A DNA stretch of 64,000 nt from Rhizobium cauense (GTDB lineage: Bacteria; Pseudomonadota; Alphaproteobacteria; Rhizobiales; Rhizobiaceae), in assembly GCF_019511525.1 (NCBI RefSeq), contig NZ_JAEUAT010000002.1, positions 1 through 64,000 on the forward strand, written 5' to 3'. Under the pieces are notes generated by a model, which was not told the origin of the DNA, did no database searches, and was given only the letters and a program-made list of their open reading frames with translations. Positions 36,631 through 45,041 of this stretch are shown here, piece after piece (the stretch's first letter is position 1; every line of letters begins with the position of its first letter). Both the position numbers and the translations under genes were made by a program.

Positions 36631-37041
36631 GTGAAGAAGCGGTTTGCGATAGCGGCTGATGCTGCGCTGATGTTGGCGAAAAGTGGCGCATGGGTGCCGG
36701 ATAACCACGCCTTGGTCGCCCCGACGCTGTTGCGCTCCCAGCTGTTGTCGCACCTCTATTCTGCGGTTCGCGACGGCTCTCTGCAAAAAAGAGAGGCGGA
36801 AAATCGGCTGGACTATCTTCGGGGACTGCAAATCCGGTTGCTCGGTGACCGGGTATTGCAGCGATACGCATGGAACATCGCGAGCAAACTCGATTGGGCG
36901 GATACCTATCGCGCGGAGTACATCGCCGTAACGCAGCTTCAGGCAGACGCATTGGTTACCCTGGATCCCGAGCTCGCCGCTGCCGCGCAGTCTTTCGTCG
37001 TGGTCGCTTCGGTGAAGGATTTGCTGGCCACAGGCGCCTGA
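36631..37041 (+). CDS. PIN-domain protein (VapC-like), without antitoxin
   Basis: A 136-residue protein starting at GTG (CAGGAGATCGCG upstream). The PIN-like features are an early Asp (IAADAALML, D10), APTLLRSQLLSHLY, and the C-terminal acidic cluster DTYRAEYIAVTQLQADALVTLD (D91, D106, D112). The usual Glu of the third helix (LLRAE) is a Gln here (LLRSQ), so the metal site may be weakened. PIN toxins cut RNA. There is no antitoxin-like ORF on either side, so it is orphaned; it could be a domesticated nuclease. Confidence 0.6.
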   Translation: MKKRFAIAADAALMLAKSGAWVPDNHALVAPTLLRSQLLSHLYSAVRDGSLQKREAENRLDYLRGLQIRLLGDRVLQRYAWNIASKLDWADTYRAEYIAVTQLQADALVTLDPELAAAAQSFVVVASVKDLLATGA

Positions 37042-37088
37042 AAGGCGCGATAGCCGCGATCGAACAATCCATATCCCGACCGTTGCTT

Positions 37089-37373
37089 TCACCAATCGTC
37101 GGTCGAACGCTTCGGCCTCGAACGCACCCTGATCAGTCGAATCGGCAGCAACAAAAGGCACGCGCCGAAAAAACCGAACACCAGAAACTCTATCCATCCG
37201 CCGTAGTGAAATCCCGCCCACTCCGCGATCGCGTTCAAGACAACGGCACCGACGACTCCGGCTGCGACGTCGGTGAGTGGATGTGCATGAGCGTGCATGA
37301 ATTTATTCGCCATCCAGCCCGCCGCACCGCCGACGACGAGAGCGGAAATCCAATCAACAGGACCTTCATTCAT
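37089..37373 (-). CDS. GlsB/YeaQ-like small membrane protein
   Basis: A 94-residue protein with three hydrophobic helices and glycine-rich turns (ALVVGGAAGWMANKFM, DVAAGVVGAVVLN, FLVFGFFGACLLLLPIRLI). This resembles the transglycosylase-associated YeaQ/GlsB family linked to stress responses, though the usual GxxxGWxA motif pattern is only partly kept and His-rich AHAH is unusual. The last residues are basic. Convergent with the PIN gene. Confidence 0.65.
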   Translation of the reverse strand: MNEGPVDWISALVVGGAAGWMANKFMHAHAHPLTDVAAGVVGAVVLNAIAEWAGFHYGGWIEFLVFGFFGACLLLLPIRLIRVRSRPKRSTDDW

Positions 37374-37606
37374 CTGAAGTCTCCGAAACCGATGACTTCA
37401 GTTGAGATAGGTCGTCACGCGTTCGCGGAAAGTGATGTTCTGCAGTGACCACGGCATCATCCGTCGCGCGATCAGACAACGTGAGGCTTGATGGACTTCA
37501 ACGCGCGTGACACGGCTCAATTCGATTGCCTCGTCATGACGCCGGAACATCTGGCATGCGTACGCCGACGCTGCCATAAATGAGCTTTGTCGAGGGAGGC
37601 ATCGCC

Positions 37607-38377
37607 ATGCAGAAGAATGCGCCGGACTTCAGCCTTGAGGGCAAGGTGACCTTGGTGACGGGAGCGAGCCGTGGCATCGGACGAGCCTGCGCGCTTGCCT
37701 GTGCCGCCGCAGGCTCCGATATTGTCTTGGGGCTCCGCGATGTCGCAGCGTCGGCGGGCCTGGTTGCCGAACTCGAGGGCACGGGACGAAAGGTTCTCCC
37801 GGTCGAACTGGACATGCCCAACAAGGCCCATATCGCACAAGCTGTCGACGCGGCACTTGCCACCTTTGGTCGGATCGACGTCCTCATCAATAACGTCGGC
37901 GTGGCCCCGGGCAATCTCGCGGAACTCGTTGAGGAGAAGGATCTGGACGAGATACTCGATGTCAACATCAAGGGCACGTTTCTGATGATGCAGGCTGTCG
38001 GCCGTCACATGATCGAGCGCAACGCGGGTCGGATCATCAACATCAGCTCGCAGGCCGGTACCGTAGCGCTCCGCGGCGAGGCGATCTATTGCATGAGCAA
38101 AGCCGCCATCAATCACCTCACACGCTGCCTGGCAGCTGAATGGGCACGCTATAATATCACCGTAAACACAGTCTCGCCGACGTTCATCCACACGGATGGT
38201 ACAGCGCCATTCCTATCCGATTCCGACAATCGCAAGGCGACGCTCGGTCACATTCCACTCGGCCGGATCGGCGAAACCGATGATGTGGTGGGCGCTGTTG
38301 TCTTCCTTGCGTCGCCGGCGGCGAGCCTGATCACAGGTACGAACCTGCTGGTCGACGGTGGATGGTCCGTCGCCTGA
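37607..38377 (+). CDS. SDR family oxidoreductase
   Basis: A 256-residue classical short-chain dehydrogenase. NAD(P)-binding TGASRGIG at about residues 17-24, NNVG near residue 90, and the catalytic Ser...Tyr-x3-Lys in ISSQAGTVALRGEAIYCMSKAA. It ends with the usual ITGTNLLVDGGWS. Substrate unknown; resembles FabG-like 3-oxoacyl reductases and gluconate-type dehydrogenases. The ATG at 37607 has GGGAGG seven bases upstream; an ATG at 37580 has none. Confidence 0.88.
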   Translation: MQKNAPDFSLEGKVTLVTGASRGIGRACALACAAAGSDIVLGLRDVAASAGLVAELEGTGRKVLPVELDMPNKAHIAQAVDAALATFGRIDVLINNVGVAPGNLAELVEEKDLDEILDVNIKGTFLMMQAVGRHMIERNAGRIINISSQAGTVALRGEAIYCMSKAAINHLTRCLAAEWARYNITVNTVSPTFIHTDGTAPFLSDSDNRKATLGHIPLGRIGETDDVVGAVVFLASPAASLITGTNLLVDGGWSVA

Positions 38378-38455
38378 GGGCGAGACCACTGCCGTGACGC
38401 TTGCGTCGACTCAAAAGTTGTAGTGCTATTTTGTCGAAACCGGCGGGAGGGAACC

Positions 38456-39262
38456 ATGCGCTTTCTGAAGGGCCAGGCGATCTTTCTTTCGCTGCTCGCA
38501 GGATCGATTGCGACGGTTGCCAATGCGCAGGATTCCAGCTCGGACCTCGCCAAGAAGCTCAGCAATCCGGTTGCATCGCTGATCAGCGTTCCCTTCCAGT
38601 TCAACTACGATCGTGGATTCGGTCCGGAGGACGGAAATCGGGAGACGCTGAACTTCCAACCCGTGATTCCGATTTCCATCAACGATGATTGGAATGTGAT
38701 CTCGCGCACCATTCTGCCAGTCATCTCGCAAAACGACATCGCCGGTGATTCCGGCAGCCAGTTCGGCCTCGGTGACGTCACCCAGAGTTTCTTCTTTTCA
38801 CCGAAGCAGCCAGGCCCCGGAGGGATCATCTGGGGCGTTGGTCCAGCATTCCTTATCCCGACAGGTACCGACGATCTTCTCGGCACCGGCAAATGGGGCG
38901 CCGGACCTACCGGTGTGGCTCTGAAGCAGGACGGTCCCTGGACTTACGGCATCTTGGCCAACCACATCTGGTCTTTCGCGGGCCAGAGCGATAGAGCCGA
39001 TGTCAGCTCGACATTTCTGCAGCCGTTCGTTTCCTATACCACGCATGATGCCTGGACATTCTCGCTGAATACCGAGAGCAGCTACGATTGGGAGGCCGAG
39101 CAATGGTCGGTTCCGATCAACATGCAGGTTTCCAAGCTCGTCAAGTTCGGGGAACAGCCGGTCAGCATTTTCGCAGGCGCGCGCTACTGGGCCGACGCGC
39201 CGGAGAACGGTCCTGAGGGCTGGGGCTTTCGCGTAGGGCTGACGTTCCTGTTTCCAAAATGA
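38456..39262 (+). CDS. Outer-membrane beta-barrel transporter-like protein
   Basis: A 268-residue exported protein with a signal peptide (MRFLKGQAIFLSLLAGSIATVANA). The mature part has alternating hydrophobic strands and a terminal aromatic residue pair (FLFPK), which fits an outer-membrane barrel. NDIAGDSGSQFGLGDVTQSFFFSP and PAFLIPTGTDDLLGTGKWGAGPTGVAL recall the MetA/phenol-degradation transporter-like group (COG4313). The ribosome site GGGAGGGAACC supports ATG 38456. Substrate unknown. Confidence 0.72.
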   Translation: MRFLKGQAIFLSLLAGSIATVANAQDSSSDLAKKLSNPVASLISVPFQFNYDRGFGPEDGNRETLNFQPVIPISINDDWNVISRTILPVISQNDIAGDSGSQFGLGDVTQSFFFSPKQPGPGGIIWGVGPAFLIPTGTDDLLGTGKWGAGPTGVALKQDGPWTYGILANHIWSFAGQSDRADVSSTFLQPFVSYTTHDAWTFSLNTESSYDWEAEQWSVPINMQVSKLVKFGEQPVSIFAGARYWADAPENGPEGWGFRVGLTFLFPK

Positions 39263-39345
39263 TCAGGTGGTTCCCGCCAGGATCTCACCACCTCCGGCAC
39301 AAGACGGGCGGATGTTATCCTCGCGCGCTCGCCTAGCCTGTCGGC

Positions 39346-41481
39346 CTAGTTGGCGCTTGCAACCTTTTGCGCCGCCAGCGGCGGCGCCGCCTTCAGCGCC
39401 TGTCCAAGGTCCTTCAGAAGACGGGTCGACTCGACCGAGAGCATCCGTGGCCGGACGAGGGGAGGCGGGCTGCCTTCCTCGGGCTTGGCGGCAACGGTCT
39501 TGACCGTCTTGTCGGGCGGCAGCGGCTGCGTGCCGGGGATCTGCCGGAGTGTGATGCCCTGGTGGGCATAGTCCATGGCGCGCTTGAAGGTCATGGCGGG
39601 CAACGAACCGCCGGTCATCTCGTTGGTCGAGGTGTAGTCGTCGTTTCCGAACCACACGGCGGCGGTGTAGTTGCCGGTGTAGCCGATGAACCAGGCATCG
39701 CGGTAGGCTTGCGTCGTGCCGGTCTTGCCGGCTGTAAGGATGCCGTTGTCGAGCGCTGCCTTGCGCGCGGTTCCGACGTAGGGGACGCGCGACAGCATCT
39801 GGTTCATGTAGATATCGGCCTGCTCGGAAAGCACGCGCTTGGCGGGCGGTTCGTCGCGGTCGAAGTCGTAGAGCACGTCGCCTCCGTAGTCGAGGATCTG
39901 GCTGATGCCGTGGCGGCGCGACTGGTAGCCGCCGGCCGGAAAGACGGCATAGGCTGTCGCCTGGTCGAGCACGGTCACTTCCGAGGTGCCGATCGGGATG
40001 GTCACATCGTCGCGCACCGGGGACTGGACGCCGAGATTCGTCGCCATCGCACGGATCGGCTGAATGCCCAGCTTCTCCTTGGCGAGGCGAACCGGGATTG
40101 TGTTAATCGACTGGGCGACGGCAGTGGCGATCGTAACGCGGCCCGAATAGCGATTGGCGTAGTTGTGCGGGCTCCAGTTGCCCCAGTAGATCGGGGCATC
40201 CACCACGATCGTATCGGGGGTCATCCCGTTTTCCATCGCCACCGCATAGGTATAGACCTTGAAGGATGAACCCGGCTGGCGCAGAGCCCTGGTGGCGCGG
40301 TTGAACTGGCTTTCGCCATAGTCCCGCCCGCCGACCATGGCGCGCACCGCCCCGCCGTTCTCGATCACGACCATGGCGCCCTGCTTGGCGTTATAGCGTT
40401 CGCCATATTCGCGCAGCGACGTCTCGACTGAATCTTCCGCCGCTGCCTGCAGGCCCATGTCGACGGTGGTCCTGACCACCAGAGAGTGCTGGTGGAAGCG
40501 CGGCGATAGCCGCATGACCTCGTCAAATGCCCAGTCGAGGAAGAAATCGGGCGATTCCACCTGGTTGCGGTCGACGACCGTTGCTGGATTGCGCCGCGCG
40601 GCGATCACCTGGCCTTCGGTCATCAGGCCGCTCTGCACGAGGTTGGTCAGCACCTCGTTGGCGCGACCGCGGGCCGCCGGCAGGTTGACGTGCGGCGCGT
40701 ATTTCGCGGGCGCCTTGAACAGGCCGGCGAGCATCGCGGACTCGGCCAGATTGACGTCGGTGATGCTCTTGCCGAAATAGAACTGCGCCGCCGCAGCCGC
40801 ACCGAAGGTGCCGCCGCCCATGTAGGCCCGGTCGAGATAGGTGGAGAGGATCTCCTTCTTGGAGAGGTTGGCTTCAAGCCAAAGCGCCAGGAAGGCTTCG
40901 GTGATCTTTCGGTCGATCGAGCGCTCGTTGGAGAGGAACAGGTTCTTGGCGAGCTGCTGCGTCAGCGTCGAGCCGCCCTGCACGACTTCGCCGGCCTGGG
41001 CATTGGTGACCAGCGCGCGGGAAAGGCCGATGAGGTCGATGCCGAAGTGGTCGAAGAAGCGCCGGTCTTCAGTCGCGAGCACCGATTTGATCAGCGCGTC
41101 GGGCAGTTCGTCGATCGGCACGGAGTTCTGGTGGATGACGCCGCGATGGCCGATCACGTTGCCGTAGCGGTCGAGGAAGGTGACCGCATAGTCGCCGCGA
41201 TTGCGCCAATCTTCCTTGGTAGCCTCGAAGGCAGGCTGGGCAAGGGCGAGCATCAGGGCGGCGCCGACCGCGCCGAGTGTCAGGCCTTCGCCGCCGAGTT
41301 CGAAGACAATGCGCTTCCAGCCGCGAACGCGGAAGCGACGGAAGAAGATGGTGATGTCTTCCCAGATCTCGGCTGCGCGAAAACCGGCGTTCCAGATGGT
41401 CGAATCGATCCACGAGTCGATCTTCAAAAGGAGGTGGCGTTGCTTACGCGGCCGTTTTTCTGGATTGTCCGGATCCGTCAC
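39346..41481 (-). CDS. Class A penicillin-binding protein (PBP1a family)
   Basis: A 711-residue bifunctional peptidoglycan synthase. After a cytoplasmic N-terminus and one membrane helix (about residues 60-84) comes the GT51 glycosyltransferase with the catalytic Glu in LATEDRRFFDHFGID and the STLTQQLAKNLFL motif. The transpeptidase follows with SxxK in QPGSSFK, SxN in QSINT and KTGT. It polymerises glycan chains and cross-links them in the periplasm. Length is short for PBP1a, without the extra OB domain. No elongation partner gene is adjacent. Confidence 0.93.
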   Translation of the reverse strand: MTDPDNPEKRPRKQRHLLLKIDSWIDSTIWNAGFRAAEIWEDITIFFRRFRVRGWKRIVFELGGEGLTLGAVGAALMLALAQPAFEATKEDWRNRGDYAVTFLDRYGNVIGHRGVIHQNSVPIDELPDALIKSVLATEDRRFFDHFGIDLIGLSRALVTNAQAGEVVQGGSTLTQQLAKNLFLSNERSIDRKITEAFLALWLEANLSKKEILSTYLDRAYMGGGTFGAAAAAQFYFGKSITDVNLAESAMLAGLFKAPAKYAPHVNLPAARGRANEVLTNLVQSGLMTEGQVIAARRNPATVVDRNQVESPDFFLDWAFDEVMRLSPRFHQHSLVVRTTVDMGLQAAAEDSVETSLREYGERYNAKQGAMVVIENGGAVRAMVGGRDYGESQFNRATRALRQPGSSFKVYTYAVAMENGMTPDTIVVDAPIYWGNWSPHNYANRYSGRVTIATAVAQSINTIPVRLAKEKLGIQPIRAMATNLGVQSPVRDDVTIPIGTSEVTVLDQATAYAVFPAGGYQSRRHGISQILDYGGDVLYDFDRDEPPAKRVLSEQADIYMNQMLSRVPYVGTARKAALDNGILTAGKTGTTQAYRDAWFIGYTGNYTAAVWFGNDDYTSTNEMTGGSLPAMTFKRAMDYAHQGITLRQIPGTQPLPPDKTVKTVAAKPEEGSPPPLVRPRMLSVESTRLLKDLGQALKAAPPLAAQKVASAN

Positions 41482-41661
41482 GTCTTATATTCCCGCCCGA
41501 TCAGTTCGACGCCGGACGAACCTGACGCCGGACTATGGCAAATCTGCCGACAGTGCCCCGGAGTAAACGGAGCTTGGTGAATCATTGGTTGATTTGCCTG
41601 ACAAGAACAAGAGAAATGGAAGCTCTCACGCGATTTTGCGGGGAGCTGTTGCAAGAACGGA

Positions 41662-42153
41662 ATGATGGAAGAAATACCCTTCTGGAAGACGAAGACGCTC
41701 GCCGAGATGACGACGACGGAATGGGAGAGCGTATGCGACGGCTGCGGCCTCTGTTGTCTCAACAAGCTCGAGGAGTGGGATAGCGGTGACATCTACTTCA
41801 CCTCGATCCGCTGCAAGCTGCTCGACGATGAGAGCTGTCGCTGTTCCTCCTACGAGAACCGCTGGGATTTCGTGCCGGATTGCGTCCAGCTCACCAAGGA
41901 GAACGTCGACGAGATCGCCTGGCTGCCACCGACCTGCGGTTACCGGCTGATCAACGAGGGCCGCGATCTTTACTGGTGGCATCCGCTGGTGTCGGGCGAT
42001 CCCGAGACAGTGCATGCGGCGGGGATTTCGGCGCGCGGCCGGACGATCAGCGAAACCGAGGTCAAGGTCGACGATTTCGAGGATTACGTCGTTGATTGGC
42101 CGCTGACCGTGGGTGACGAAGCACAGGCGCAACAGCCGGAGACGGCCAAGTAG
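41662..42153 (+). CDS. YcgN/YkgJ-family cysteine cluster protein
   Basis: A 163-residue protein with the UPF0260 (YcgN) pattern: [27 protein letters not shown], then [23 protein letters not shown] and PPTCGYRL. The ordered cysteines (CxxCGxCC and others) suggest an Fe-S or zinc centre. Function unknown. The start could also be the next codon (41665). Confidence 0.88.
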   Translation: MMEEIPFWKTKTLAEMTTTEWESVCDGCGLCCLNKLEEWDSGDIYFTSIRCKLLDDESCRCSSYENRWDFVPDCVQLTKENVDEIAWLPPTCGYRLINEGRDLYWWHPLVSGDPETVHAAGISARGRTISETEVKVDDFEDYVVDWPLTVGDEAQAQQPETAK

Positions 42154-42189
42154 GACCGGCCCAGGGTTCGGACCCATAAAGGGATTCCG

Positions 42190-42300
42190 TTGACAGCCAA
42201 GGACTTCCGCCGCATGGCCACCCGGTACGATTGGTCGGCGGCGAACTTCCTTGCGGCCGTCCGCTTCCGCGCCCTGTCACCCACTGGTTACGAGAGAAGC
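42190..42300 (+). pseudogene. IS5-type transposase C-terminal remnant
   Basis: A short open stretch reads TAKDFRRMATRYDWSAANFLAAVR, close to the conserved C-terminus of IS5-family transposases (K-x-FRRIATRYDK-x-A-x-NFLAAV). The usual final residues are lost and no upstream catalytic DDE part is present. It is a decayed relic of an insertion, between the YcgN-like gene and the secreted protein gene. Confidence 0.6.
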
Positions 42301-42313
42301 GGTTCTTTCGTTC

Positions 42314-42745
42314 TCACTTGGCGGTGCCAAGCAGGTAGCCGCCGTCCCAGTGCCAGATCTGCTTGTCGTCGACAGTGACCTTGACGACCGCCTGGAAGCC
42401 GGCGAGCGTCCCGCTGCCGGCATGGAACGCACAGGTACCGGACGGCGGGCTCGCCGTGTCGTATGTAACACAGTAGCCGACAGCCGAGTCACCGTTCCCC
42501 ACGGCAATGACTGCCGTGCTGCTGCCGAAAAGCGGACTGCTCGTCACCGGTCCATAATAGAGAATCTTGGTGCCCGCCGGGATCGCCGCGAGGTTCGATT
42601 CCGTAATGGTGCAGAAGCTCGGGACCTCGCCGGTATATTGGCTACATTCCTTGGAGATCTTGAGCGGTTGCATAGCCGGCGCAGCGGACGCCACCGACGC
42701 TAGTACCAGGACGGCACCAGCGGACAGGATCAACAGTTTGCTCAT
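42314..42745 (-). CDS. Small secreted protein, unrecognised
   Basis: A 143-residue protein with a signal peptide (MSKLLILSAGAVLVLASVASA). The mature part has three or four cysteines (ECSQY, SFCTITE, GYCVTY, TCAFHAG), likely disulfide-bonded in the periplasm, and a strand-rich C-terminus (FQAVVKVTVDDKQIWHWDGGYLLG). The pattern recalls allene-oxide-cyclase-like barrels but I cannot confirm this. ATG 42745 follows GGAGAGGG; an in-frame earlier start adds 20 residues without signal character. Confidence 0.7.
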   Translation of the reverse strand: MSKLLILSAGAVLVLASVASAAPAMQPLKISKECSQYTGEVPSFCTITESNLAAIPAGTKILYYGPVTSSPLFGSSTAVIAVGNGDSAVGYCVTYDTASPPSGTCAFHAGSGTLAGFQAVVKVTVDDKQIWHWDGGYLLGTAK

Positions 42746-42849
42746 TGCCCTCTCCCATGGTCGAATGATGTCTGAGATTTTACTCGCTATCTCCTCTCGC
42801 AGCAATTCGCTGCTTGAAGCAGGAGGCTGCCCTCAGCCTGGCCTCGCAA

Positions 42850-43416
42850 TCAGCCCGGACCCTGGGCGACGGCCTTGAGAAACTGCCTCAGTTCGCCGCG
42901 TACATAGTCTTCGATCGAGCCCCGCGGCTCGAAGCCCCACCAGAGCAGGCAGCCCTGCCACTGCGACAGCATAAGCCGCCCAAGCGGAGCTTTGCCTTCG
43001 GCGCGAAGGCAGCGGTCGAGCGCTATGGCCAAGGTCTTGCCCCAGGCGGCGCCGCGGGCCTGCAAGGCTGGGTCGCGCAGATCCTCCCTGAGTACCAGAA
43101 GGCCTTCCGCGTAGGAGGCGGCATCGTCACCATAGTCCTTGGAAAGACCGGCGAGCAGGTCGATCGCACCTTCTGATGTCTCGGGAACGGACTGGATCAG
43201 CCGGGCCGTTTCCGTGTCCAGCCGATCCCAGGCGCGCAGCAGGCAGGCCCTAAGCATTGCCGCCTTGGTGCCGAACCGCTGCACCAGCGTCGAGCCGGAA
43301 AGGCCGCTGATCTTCGCCACCGCGCCGAAGCTTGCTGCCTCAGGTCCTTCCGCATGCACAAGTCCGAGAACCATGTCGAGAAGCTGTTCGTCCGAAAGCG
43401 TGCGGGGGCGCGGCAT
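42850..43416 (-). CDS. TetR family regulator
   Basis: A 188-residue regulator. N-terminal TetR domain (about residues 6-52): SDEQLLDMVLGLVHAEGPEAASFGAVAKISGLSGSTLVQRFGTKAAML. The C-terminal domain (about 75-185) has no known ligand. Its start lies 25 bases from a nearly perfect 28-base palindrome shared with the divergent SDR gene; the regulator very likely represses both. The ATG at 43416 fits the domain; an upstream start would pass through the operator. Confidence 0.9.
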   Translation of the reverse strand: MPRPRTLSDEQLLDMVLGLVHAEGPEAASFGAVAKISGLSGSTLVQRFGTKAAMLRACLLRAWDRLDTETARLIQSVPETSEGAIDLLAGLSKDYGDDAASYAEGLLVLREDLRDPALQARGAAWGKTLAIALDRCLRAEGKAPLGRLMLSQWQGCLLWWGFEPRGSIEDYVRGELRQFLKAVAQGPG

Positions 43417-43440
43417 GAAATTTCCTCTTGCGTTCACGAC

Positions 43441-43468
43441 GAATATGAACGAACGTTCGTTTATATTC
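43441..43468. promoter_or_regulatory. TetR-type operator palindrome
   Basis: A 28-base palindrome with a single mismatched pair (43447/43462); the core AACGAACGTTCGTT (43448-43461) is perfect. It lies between the divergent tetR (start 43416) and SDR (start 43518) genes. ACGAACGTTCGT is a form often seen in TetR operators. Confidence 0.8.
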
Positions 43469-43517
43469 AAGTGGAATGGTGAACCTATTGGCTGGTTCTG
43501 GCGTGGAGGACAAGCAC

Positions 43518-44432
43518 GTGACAGCAACGCTTTCGGGAAAGATCGCCCTCGTGGCCGGCGGCACGCGCGGCGCCGGTCGCGGGATTGCCGTGGAACTCGG
43601 GGCCGCCGGTGCCACCGTCTACGTTACCGGCCGCACGACGCGGGCGAAGCAGTCGGAATATGGCCGTCCGGAGACGATCGAGGAGACGGCCGAGATGGTG
43701 ACCGCTGCGGGCGGCGAGGGGATTGCGGTTCGCGTCGATCATACCGTGGCTGCGGAAGTCGAGGCGCTGGTCGGCCGCATCCGCCGCGAGCAGGGCCGGC
43801 TCGACATTCTCGTCAACGATATCTGGGGCGGCGAGCATCTGACGGAGTGGAACAAGCCGGTGTGGGAGCATTCGCTGGACAAGGGGCTGCACATGCTGCG
43901 GCTGGCCATCGACACCCATCTGATCACCGCTCATTTCGCGCTGGCGCTGATGATCGAGCGTCCAGGCGGGCTGCTGGTTGAGCTGACCGACGGCACCGCC
44001 GAATACAACGCCACGCATTACCGCCTTTGCCCTTATTACGACCTCGTCAAGACAGGCGTGATCCGGATGGCCTGGGCGCACGCCAAGGATCTCGCGCCGT
44101 ATGGCGCGACGGCGGTGGCGCTGACGCCCGGCTGGATGCGCTCGGAGATGATGCTCGATATCTACGGCGTCAGCGAGGAGAACTGGCGCGACGCGACCGC
44201 GGCGCAGCCGCACTTCGTCATCTCCGAGACGCCGCGCTTCACCGGCCGGGCGGTGGCGGCACTCGCCGCCGATCCCGAGCACGCCCGCTGGAACGGCCAG
44301 TCGCTTTCAAGCGGTGAGCTCGCCAAGGTTTACGGCTTTGACGACGTCGACGGTTCGCGGCCGGATTGCTGGCGCTACATGGACGAGGTGATGGAGGCAG
44401 GCAAACCTGCCGATGCCACCGGCTACCGTTGA
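43518..44432 (+). CDS. SDR family oxidoreductase controlled by the divergent TetR
   Basis: A 304-residue short-chain dehydrogenase. Its cofactor motif is GGTRGAGRG (about residues 12-20), with a YVTGRTTR strand after it, and the catalytic Tyr-x3-Lys is probably YDLVK after a divergent Asp/Thr-rich strand. It is longer than classical SDRs by about 50 C-terminal residues. I chose GTG 43518, which has GGAGG upstream; the ATG at 43476 lies next to the operator without a ribosome site. Substrate unknown, perhaps the compound that releases the TetR. Confidence 0.82.
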   Translation: MTATLSGKIALVAGGTRGAGRGIAVELGAAGATVYVTGRTTRAKQSEYGRPETIEETAEMVTAAGGEGIAVRVDHTVAAEVEALVGRIRREQGRLDILVNDIWGGEHLTEWNKPVWEHSLDKGLHMLRLAIDTHLITAHFALALMIERPGGLLVELTDGTAEYNATHYRLCPYYDLVKTGVIRMAWAHAKDLAPYGATAVALTPGWMRSEMMLDIYGVSEENWRDATAAQPHFVISETPRFTGRAVAALAADPEHARWNGQSLSSGELAKVYGFDDVDGSRPDCWRYMDEVMEAGKPADATGYR

Positions 44433-44438
44433 ATCCGT

Positions 44439-44783
44439 TTAGCCGGAAGGGATCACAACGAACTGTCTTTGCAGCGTTTTCGGCGCGGCGTTCTGCCATG
44501 ACTTGCGGACCAGACCCTGCACCAGTTCGTCGCTCGCCTTGCCGTAAAAGAGCCGGGTCGAGCCGCGCTGCCCCCAGCCGCCCGGCACCGCCGCCGTATC
44601 ATCGGGCGCCACCGCCAATGTCATGTGCTGCTGGTCGGGCGTGAGGCGGACGACGCAATAGTCCTGCTCCGGCATCGTCAGGAATATCTTGCTGCGCACG
44701 CGAAAGTCGCGCGTGCCGTGATGCGCGCTCTCGACCGCCTCCGGCAGGCTGAGCGCAAAGGAAATGAGCTCTTCCTGGTTCAT
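44439..44783 (-). CDS. MmcQ/YjbR family protein
   Basis: A 114-residue protein with the YjbR/CyaY-like fold pattern: SFALSLPEAVESAHHGTRDFRVRSKIFLTM, then VRLTPDQQHMTLA, and a GSTRLFYGKASDELVQGLVRKSW end. Such proteins are often annotated as DNA-binding, but no activity is proven. It is convergent with the SDR (6 bases apart) and divergent from the region before the GTA cluster. Confidence 0.85.
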   Translation of the reverse strand: MNQEELISFALSLPEAVESAHHGTRDFRVRSKIFLTMPEQDYCVVRLTPDQQHMTLAVAPDDTAAVPGGWGQRGSTRLFYGKASDELVQGLVRKSWQNAAPKTLQRQFVVIPSG

Positions 44784-44881
44784 GACGATAAAATTAGCAC
44801 ATGCTTATGGATGCGGGCCAATCAGAAAAACTCAAGCAGCAGCAGGCGCGCGGAAAATTTTCATTGATAGGAAAATAATCC

Positions 44882-44910
44882 TTGACGGCGTGACGGTCGT
44901 TTGATAGGGT
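44882..44910 (+). promoter_or_regulatory. Candidate sigma-70 promoter upstream of the GTA cluster
   Basis: TTGACG (44882-44887), a 17-base spacer, and TAGGGT (44905-44910). Spacing is ideal and the -35 is close to consensus, the -10 weaker. Transcription would start near 44917, about 125 bases before the first GTA gene. Confidence 0.55.
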
Positions 44911-44916
44911 TATGGC

Positions 44917-45000
44917 ATGGTCGGAAAGTTGCGGGCGCGTCGAAGTGCTTGACCAGAGCTTTCCGGATTCACAAGCCGGGGTTTGACCCGGCTTTTGTGT
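44917..45000 (+). ncRNA. Candidate small RNA or terminator-bearing leader
   Basis: From the predicted start near 44917 a transcript of about 84 bases would end in an intrinsic terminator. It can fold a 5' stem (CGGAAAG 44922-44928 with CTTTCCG 44959-44965) and the terminal hairpin. A further pair, GCTTGACC (44947-44954) and GGTCAAGC (45013-45020), encloses the terminator and could form only in a read-through RNA. It is either a stand-alone sRNA or an attenuator of the downstream GTA genes. Not matched to a known family by me. Confidence 0.4.
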
Positions 45001-45002
45001 TT
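44971..45002 (+). terminator. Intrinsic terminator before the first GTA gene
   Basis: AAGCCGGG (44973-44980) pairs with CCCGGCTT (44987-44994) around GTTTGA, followed by TTTGTGTTT. Flanking CACAA/TTGTG can extend the stem. No plus-strand gene ends just upstream, so it serves the short transcript from the promoter at 44882. Confidence 0.65.
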
Positions 45003-45041
45003 CTGGCCGCCAGGTCAAGCTGGCTGGCCGAGAGGGTCCCG

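Noticed and set aside
39263..39345. AGGTGGT/ACCACCT inverted repeat between two convergent genes as a bidirectional terminator
   Set aside because: The stem is short with a long loop and there is no T-tract on either side.
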